Of a stretch of 10,183 bases of DNA, positions 6,620-10,183 are shown in pieces. Position numbers and translations under genes: made by a program. Origin of the DNA: an uncultured Actinomyces sp. (GTDB taxonomy: Bacteria; Actinomycetota; Actinomycetes; Actinomycetales; Actinomycetaceae); contig CACYEE010000214.1 in assembly GCA_902773415.1 (NCBI GenBank), forward strand, positions 1 to 10,183. Reading direction: 5' to 3'. The notes beneath the pieces were generated by a model. The model saw only the letters and a program-made list of their open reading frames with translations. It was not told the origin of the DNA and ran no database searches. The stretch's first letter is position 1, and each line of letters begins with the position of its first letter.

Positions 6620-7348
6620 ATGCTTGACGGCGAGTGGGTCCGAATCTGGATGCGGCTCGCCGCGCAGGAGTTTGCCGAGCGGCGCGCCGAGCTTAACGAG
6701 CTTGACGCCCAGATTTCCGACGGCGATCATGGGGATAATCTCGAACGCGGCTATCGGGCCGCGTGGGATGCGGCGCGCGAGTCCTTCGCGACCGATTCCG
6801 CACGGATTCTCCGGGAAATCGGGCTGACCTTCCTCTCTGCGGTCAACGGTTCGTCCGGGCCTATGCTGGCCTCGACCTTCCTCCGCATGTCCGAGACGGC
6901 GGCCGAGGTGCAGGAATCCGACGGACGGCTCGAACCGGAGGCGGTTGCCGCGGTGATCGAGGCCGGCGCTCGCGGAGTGGTTTGGCGCGGACGAAGCGAG
7001 CCGGGGTCGAAGACGATGACCGATGCGTGGATTCCGGCGAGCCACGCCGCGCGGGAAGCCGCCGAAACGGGGCTTGACTGCATCGGGGTGCTTGAGGCGG
7101 CGGCAGTGGCTGCCGGTGACGGGGCCGCGGCGACGGCGTATCTCCAGGCCGGGCAGGGCTGTGCCCAGTTCCGGGCCGAGCGTTCCGTCGGTTTTGTCGA
7201 TGCGGGGGCGCAGTCGAGCGCCTACATGCTGGGCGTTGCGGTTCGCGCGGCGAGGATTCGCCATTCGCAGATTCTTGGCGGCGCGGCAACCGTGAGCATG
7301 GAAGCTGACGTGGAGCGCGATGCCGGAGGGGAAGGGGACGTGCCGTGA
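6620..7348 (+). CDS. dhaL: Dihydroxyacetone kinase ADP-binding subunit DhaL
   Basis: This 242-residue protein, against about 210 in E. coli DhaL, holds the Mg-ADP cofactor that DhaM rephosphorylates and that phosphorylates dihydroxyacetone bound to DhaK. The Mg-binding motif is visible as LDAQISDGDHGDNLERG with Asp29, Asp34 and Asp36. NGSSGPML is the Gly-Ser nucleotide loop, and SVGFVDAGAQSSAYMLG matches the C-terminal helical barrel. In GSKTMTD the residue before Lys is Ser where the family usually has Asp. There is a roughly 25-residue C-terminal tail. No Shine-Dalgarno precedes the ATG, so translation probably depends on ribosomes finishing ndk 6 bp upstream. It overlaps dhaM by four bases. 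No dhaK is in the window. Confidence 0.9.
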   Translation: MLDGEWVRIWMRLAAQEFAERRAELNELDAQISDGDHGDNLERGYRAAWDAARESFATDSARILREIGLTFLSAVNGSSGPMLASTFLRMSETAAEVQESDGRLEPEAVAAVIEAGARGVVWRGRSEPGSKTMTDAWIPASHAAREAAETGLDCIGVLEAAAVAAGDGAAATAYLQAGQGCAQFRAERSVGFVDAGAQSSAYMLGVAVRAARIRHSQILGGAATVSMEADVERDAGGEGDVP

Positions 7349-8289
7349 CGATCGGAATCCTGCTTGTGTCGCATTCGCGCAAGGTTGCCCGCGCGGTCAT
7401 CGAACTGGCGCGCCAGCTTGCGCCGGAGGTTCCCATGCTGGGCGTGGGAGGGGATCTTGAAGGCGGCTTCGGCGCGAATGCCGGCGAGGTGATTGCCGCC
7501 TGCGACGAGCTTTCGCGCATCTGCGAACATGTGATGGTCATTGCCGACCTGGGGTCGTCGAATCTTGCCGTGGACGCCGCGATCGACTATCGCAGGCTTT
7601 TCGGCAAGGCGGACAACGTGAGCATCGGGCGGGGTCCGTTCCTCGAGGGCGCGATTGCCGCGTCGGTTGCCGCACGCGGCGGGGGATCCCTCGAACAGGT
7701 GCGCGAGGCGATCGGGCGGGCGAGGTCTTCCTGGGATGCCCGGCTTTTGCCGATTGTGGGGGAGCGTGGCGTTCGGCCTGGGCACCATGCGGGAATGAAG
7801 CCTTCCGGGGCGTCCGCTGCGGCCGGCAGAGCGGTTTTTCCCGACCTTCGCAAGTATCGGACTCCGGTTCTTCCCGCCCGGCTTGCCAGCGGGCGTTCGA
7901 GCGCGTGCCCGGTGCCGGAGGCCGGGCCGCGGTCGCAGGGGCGCGGGCGGCCGACTGCGGCGGGGAAGCCTGCGGTGTCCTGGCGGCGGGGCGAGACCGG
8001 GTTTTTGGCGGACGACGACGAATTTGCGACGGAGACGAGCGCGTTCCATACCCGCGAGGCCGTTGTGGTCGACGCTGCGGGCCTTCACGCGCGCCCTGCC
8101 GCGATGCTTGCGACCTTGGCGGCGGGCCTCGGCTCGGATGTTTTCGTGGACGGCATGCCGGCGACGTCGATGATGGAGATGATGCTTCTCGATGTCGAGC
8201 AGGGCGATACCGTTGTCGTGTCCGGCGAGTCGGTGGCAGATGTGGAGAAGGTTGCCGAGGCGATTTCGAGGGGCTTCGATTCGCTCTGA
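7345..8289 (+). CDS. dhaM: PTS phosphocarrier DhaM (EIIA-Dha plus HPr)
   Basis: This 314-residue protein passes phosphate from the PTS to DhaL-bound ADP. Residues 1 to about 130 form the EIIA-Dha domain: ILLVSHSRKVARAVIELA with phosphorylatable His10, and ADLGSSNLAVDAAI. Residues 236-314 form an HPr domain: VVDAAGLHARPAAMLATLA with His248, and ATSMMEMMLL with Ser275 near the regulatory-serine region. No enzyme I-like domain is present, unlike E. coli DhaM. Residues 131-232 are a Pro/Arg/Gly/Ala-rich linker without recognisable domain, longer than expected. The GTG at 7345 overlaps the dhaL stop as GTGA, and AAGGGG at 7332-7337 is a good ribosome binding site seven nt upstream, so the two genes are translationally coupled. 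Confidence 0.92.
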   Translation: MTIGILLVSHSRKVARAVIELARQLAPEVPMLGVGGDLEGGFGANAGEVIAACDELSRICEHVMVIADLGSSNLAVDAAIDYRRLFGKADNVSIGRGPFLEGAIAASVAARGGGSLEQVREAIGRARSSWDARLLPIVGERGVRPGHHAGMKPSGASAAAGRAVFPDLRKYRTPVLPARLASGRSSACPVPEAGPRSQGRGRPTAAGKPAVSWRRGETGFLADDDEFATETSAFHTREAVVVDAAGLHARPAAMLATLAAGLGSDVFVDGMPATSMMEMMLLDVEQGDTVVVSGESVADVEKVAEAISRGFDSL

Positions 8290-8330
8290 GTCCGCCGGCC
8301 CGACCTGTTCGAGCGCCTGGCGGACGGGTC
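8290..8330 (+). terminator. Candidate terminator after dhaM
   Basis: Immediately after the dhaM stop, GTCCGCC (8290-8296) pairs with GGCGGAC (8319-8325). The stem can extend by ggc/gcc with one bulged T. Only gggtcttt follows rather than a strong T-run, so termination could be weak or rely on the hairpin alone. Confidence 0.4.
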
Positions 8331-8882
8331 TTTGCCTCGCCTGCCGATGCGGGCGCAATTCCTGCCGGGTTTTCCTTTCCTTGCGCGTTGTGGAATCGAA
8401 ACGGCATCGGCGCTGATGTCGATTGCCTTGATGTCTTGCGGATTTGCCGATGAAACGGAAAGGGGCGAGGGGACGTCGAAGGCGTATCCATTGTCGTTGA
8501 CGGCCGCATCGGCCCGGATTTCGGATATGGCGGAAACGGCGAAGCTGTTTCTCGAATGCGGCGATTGACGCCAGGTTCGGCGCAGGGCCGTGGACGGGAA
8601 CCTGTAGGCGGTCGATGCGCCGGGTTTCTGCGGCGAGGATTGCCGGGGAGTTCGTGAAGCGGCTGAAGTCCTTTTGCACGGGAGGGTCTTGTGGAGCGTT
8701 ATGCGGCTTTGGCCTTGACTTTCTCCTGCGGCAGGTACGGGCGCGTGTTCGGGCATGGGGCTCGGCTGCATCCAGGGCCCGCCGGCTTGAAGCCCGTCGA
8801 GCCTTCGGAAGCCGGGAAGCGCGGTTTTCAGGATGATGACGGAGTGCCGGCTGCTTGACGGGGAGCGGAGGATCGTTCCGCT
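8331..8882. other. Degraded region without an intact gene
   Basis: No intact coding sequence is convincing here. On the minus strand two adjacent frames read like protein: KDFSRFTNSPAILAAE and ASIAAFEKQL within 8533-8679, then SEIRADAAVNDNGYAFDV and DIKAIDISADAV within 8376-8540. The changeover between frames near 8535 suggests a single frameshifted relic. The second fragment's A-I-D-I-S-x-D-A-V resembles the Asp-containing motif of SAM-dependent methyltransferases, but this is too little to assign. Confidence 0.35.
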
Positions 8883-9358
8883 TCATCCGTCCAGGGAGTT
8901 TTTCGGGGCGCTGATGCCTGACGGCCCCGAGCCTCGCGAGGCGTTGCCGGAGGTGGCGCTTCGAGAGTTCCGGGAGTCGGGAGCGACTGGCGTGATGCCG
9001 CAGTTTTTGCCTCGTCGGCAAGCTCTTGGCCGTACGTGAGGATATGCGTGGCGTTCCCTTCAAGCGCGCACGCGAGGTGGCTGCGGAGCGCCCGGCTGGC
9101 GTTTGCCGCGGTTTGCGCGTGCGAGGATTTGGGCGGAATCCGGGTGCACGGGGCGAAGAATGCGGCAATCGCGTGCCGATTGGCGTGCGGGCATGCTCGT
9201 CTGGGCACGGAACTCGGTTCCGCTTCAAGCCAATCGGAGCCAAGCAAGGTCCCGCCGTCGGCAAGCCACGACTCCAAGGTGCGTACGCAGGCGTCCGATT
9301 CTGTTTCCTCGGCAAACGCCTTGAGGGCGGCCGAGGTGTCGATGTGGAGTCGCGTCAG
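8883..9358 (-). pseudogene. Decayed VapC-type PIN toxin
   Basis: The minus strand reads LTRLHIDTSAALKAFAEE from 9358, the classic VapC N-terminus with the first PIN-domain Asp, then TLLGSDWLEAE, and later HLACALEGNATHILTYGQELADEA. VapC toxins are small RNases that need a cluster of acidic residues. Here the usual L-D-A-x-H stretch is collapsed to RSHLACAL, and the late T-Y-D position is T-Y-G, so two acidic sites appear lost. After DEA the natural ending (KNCGITPVAPDS, stopping at 8883) lies in another frame; the switch coincides with a five-base A run on this strand (9004-9008). The start codon is CTG rather than ATG or GTG. It was probably the toxin of the antitoxin gene just upstream. Confidence 0.7.
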
Positions 9359-9574
9359 TTGTGCCCGCGGTCGGCCTTCAGGGCCTCGAAAGTGGAGGTG
9401 GCGGAGGAGACTCGCTTGATTGAGGTGAAGGGGGGTGGCTTCGGCGGCGCGCTGCCGTGAATCCTCCTCGTGTGCGAGCGCCAGGAGAGTTTTCTGCCGT
9501 GAAGTGCCGCGCTTGCGCGCAACTCGCTCGAGAATCGCGCTGTCCTCGTCCGAAAGCCTGAGGGTCGTTGCCAT
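9355..9574 (-). pseudogene. RHH antitoxin (VapB-like), probably frameshifted
   Basis: From the ATG at 9574 the minus strand reads MATTLRLSDEDSAILERVAR, KRGTSRQKTLLALAHEEDS: a ribbon-helix-helix DNA-binding domain as in CopG/VapB-type antitoxins, which neutralise the toxin and repress their own operon. In the starting frame no stop occurs until 8828, so antitoxin and PIN toxin are joined into one reading frame. In the next frame a plausible antitoxin ending FEALKADRGHN has its TGA at 9355-9357, overlapping the toxin start as CTGA. This is the usual overlapped layout of such pairs and implies a frameshift in the antitoxin C-terminal half. There is no clear Shine-Dalgarno before the ATG. Confidence 0.6.
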
Positions 9575-9586
9575 GCAGTTATGGCA
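9569..9586. promoter_or_regulatory. Inverted repeat over the antitoxin start codon
   Basis: TGCCAT (9569-9574) and ATGGCA (9581-9586) form a 6-bp inverted repeat with a 6-nt spacer, covering the antitoxin ATG. It is a plausible autoregulatory operator for the ribbon-helix-helix protein. Confidence 0.4.
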
Positions 9587-9610
9587 TCGAATGGACAAGC
9601 ATGGCGTCGA
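9581..9610 (+). repeat. Three 10-bp-spaced ATGG repeats, candidate operator
   Basis: The consecutive 10-mers atggcatcga, atggacaagc and atggcgtcga begin at 9581, 9591 and 9601. The first and third agree at 9 of 10 positions. Spacing of one helical turn is typical of sites bound side by side by ribbon-helix-helix dimers, and this array lies directly upstream of such a gene. Confidence 0.45.
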
Positions 9611-10001
9611 CTGGTGTTTGTCGCGCTTCGCTGAGGCGACCGCTCGAAGGGGGCGTGGATGGGAGGAAGGGTGGGAAGCGGCGAGGTCTCTTTGCGGGAG
9701 CGATATCGGCCGTTTCGCCTCTTCCTGAGAGATCTTCAAAATGGCGCTTGAATTTTCGGGTCGAGTGCGGTGGGTGGGGGTCTTGGGGTGTTCGCCGGGG
9801 TGGTGGCGTGTGGCATGGGCCGGTCGGGCGGGGGTGTCTTTCTTGGGGTGTCGCTGCCGTCGTCTTGCCTGGGGCAAGCGAGGGCGGTTGGTGCGTCGTG
9901 TCGGCGGGGGCGGCTTTGGCCTGGTCGGCATGGGCGGAATGCTCGGTTGCCGCGAGTCCGCCATTTTCCGTGTGGTGCTCGCAGGCATGGGCCGGGCGGT
10001 A

Positions 10002-10020
10002 GGGTCCTGGGCGGGGCGGG
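10002..10020 (+). other. G-quadruplex-forming motif
   Basis: Four G-runs of three or four bases with loops of 4, 1 and 1 nt (GGG-TCCT-GGG-C-GGGG-C-GGG) satisfy the standard quadruplex pattern. A second G-rich cluster at 9772-9800 nearly satisfies it. Confidence 0.5.
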
Positions 10021-10025
10021 CGCCG

Positions 10026-10061
10026 TGCCTGGCCTCCCTTGCCTGGCCTCCCTGCCTGGCC
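10026..10061 (+). repeat. Short tandem repeat, about 2.7 units
   Basis: The units are tgcctggcctccct (10026-10039), tgcctggcctccc (10040-10052) and tgcctggcc (10053-10061). They are head-to-tail and differ by one T in length, suggesting slippage in non-coding DNA. Confidence 0.8.
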
Positions 10062-10183
10062 GCAGATCGGGTTTCGGGGCGGGCGGGATCCGGGCGGGGA
10101 AAGCCTGCGAGTTTCCGCCAGCGAAGGATCGGGGCCTTCAAAGGGGCGGGCCGGCGGGTCCGATCGTCCTGGGGCGGGGCAAG

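Larger units (their letters stand above)
9611..10183. other. G-rich stretch without a recognisable gene
   Basis: No supported gene is present; translations in all frames are low-complexity. The + strand is strongly G-rich from about 9760. It contains an 11-mer tcttggggtgt repeated at 9781 and 9841 (60 bp apart), a small hairpin cttgcc-tgg-ggcaag (9864-9878) with no T-run, a G-quadruplex motif and a short tandem repeat. Confidence 0.5.

Noticed and set aside
8332..8568. A 78-codon + strand frame with a Cys after a hydrophobic stretch
   Set aside because: There is no ribosome binding site, the lipobox is poor, and it is antisense to a better coding-like fragment.
7222..9315. A 697-codon open frame on the minus strand
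   Set aside because: It is antisense to dhaM over about half of its length and low in complexity; only the short fragment at 8533-8679 looked coding-like.
9568..10002. A 144-codon + strand frame in the G-rich tail
   Set aside because: The translation is Gly/Trp/Arg low-complexity sequence caused by G-rich DNA, with no start signal.
10026..10061. Possible CRISPR repeat
   Set aside because: The units are only 13-14 bp, directly adjacent with no spacers, so this is a simple tandem repeat.

Overview
The window looks like chromosomal DNA from a high-GC Gram-positive bacterium (Actinomycetota). The evidence is the GC-rich third codon positions, two lipobox-type lipoproteins, a FolC with actinobacterial-style motifs, an ndk gene that may be leaderless, and a two-domain EIIA-HPr DhaM. 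I cannot fix the genus from sequence alone.

Layout. Bases 1-69 are the last codons of an unrecognised + strand gene. From about 225 to 1668 the minus strand carries mtnN (MTA/SAH nucleosidase) followed by a small lipoprotein gene. A 50-bp repeat, 49/50 identical, lies just downstream of each of these two genes. A 196-bp divergent intergenic region with a perfect 14-bp GC palindrome separates mtnN from a second, larger lipoprotein gene on the + strand (1865-3190).

Bases 3191-4600 are less GC-rich and hold gene wreckage. First comes the C-terminal half of a RimK/cyanophycin-synthetase-like ATP-grasp ligase, out of frame with its own upstream part. Directly after it is a FolC-like Mur ligase (GSKGKG P-loop) that appears to have lost its central domain. 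This looks like the relic of a two-enzyme peptide or amide ligase pathway. The intact folC follows (4603-6129).

A clear promoter almost on top of the ATG drives ndk (6200-6613). ndk is followed within 6 bp by dhaL, which overlaps dhaM by 4 bp. DhaL and DhaM are two subunits of the PTS-dependent dihydroxyacetone kinase, but dhaK, the substrate-binding subunit, is absent here. DhaM is an EIIA domain joined to an HPr domain by an unusually long, low-complexity linker.

From 8290 to the end the DNA holds no convincing intact gene. It contains short coding-like fragments on the minus strand, a degenerate VapBC-type toxin-antitoxin pair (RHH antitoxin, PIN toxin that has lost acidic residues and carries a frameshift) with 10-bp-spaced repeats upstream, and a G-rich non-coding tail with a G-quadruplex motif and a short tandem repeat. 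The window is therefore ordinary housekeeping genes interrupted by two decayed accessory islands. I did not find a clearly intact new system. The most system-like item is the decayed ATP-grasp/Mur ligase pair.
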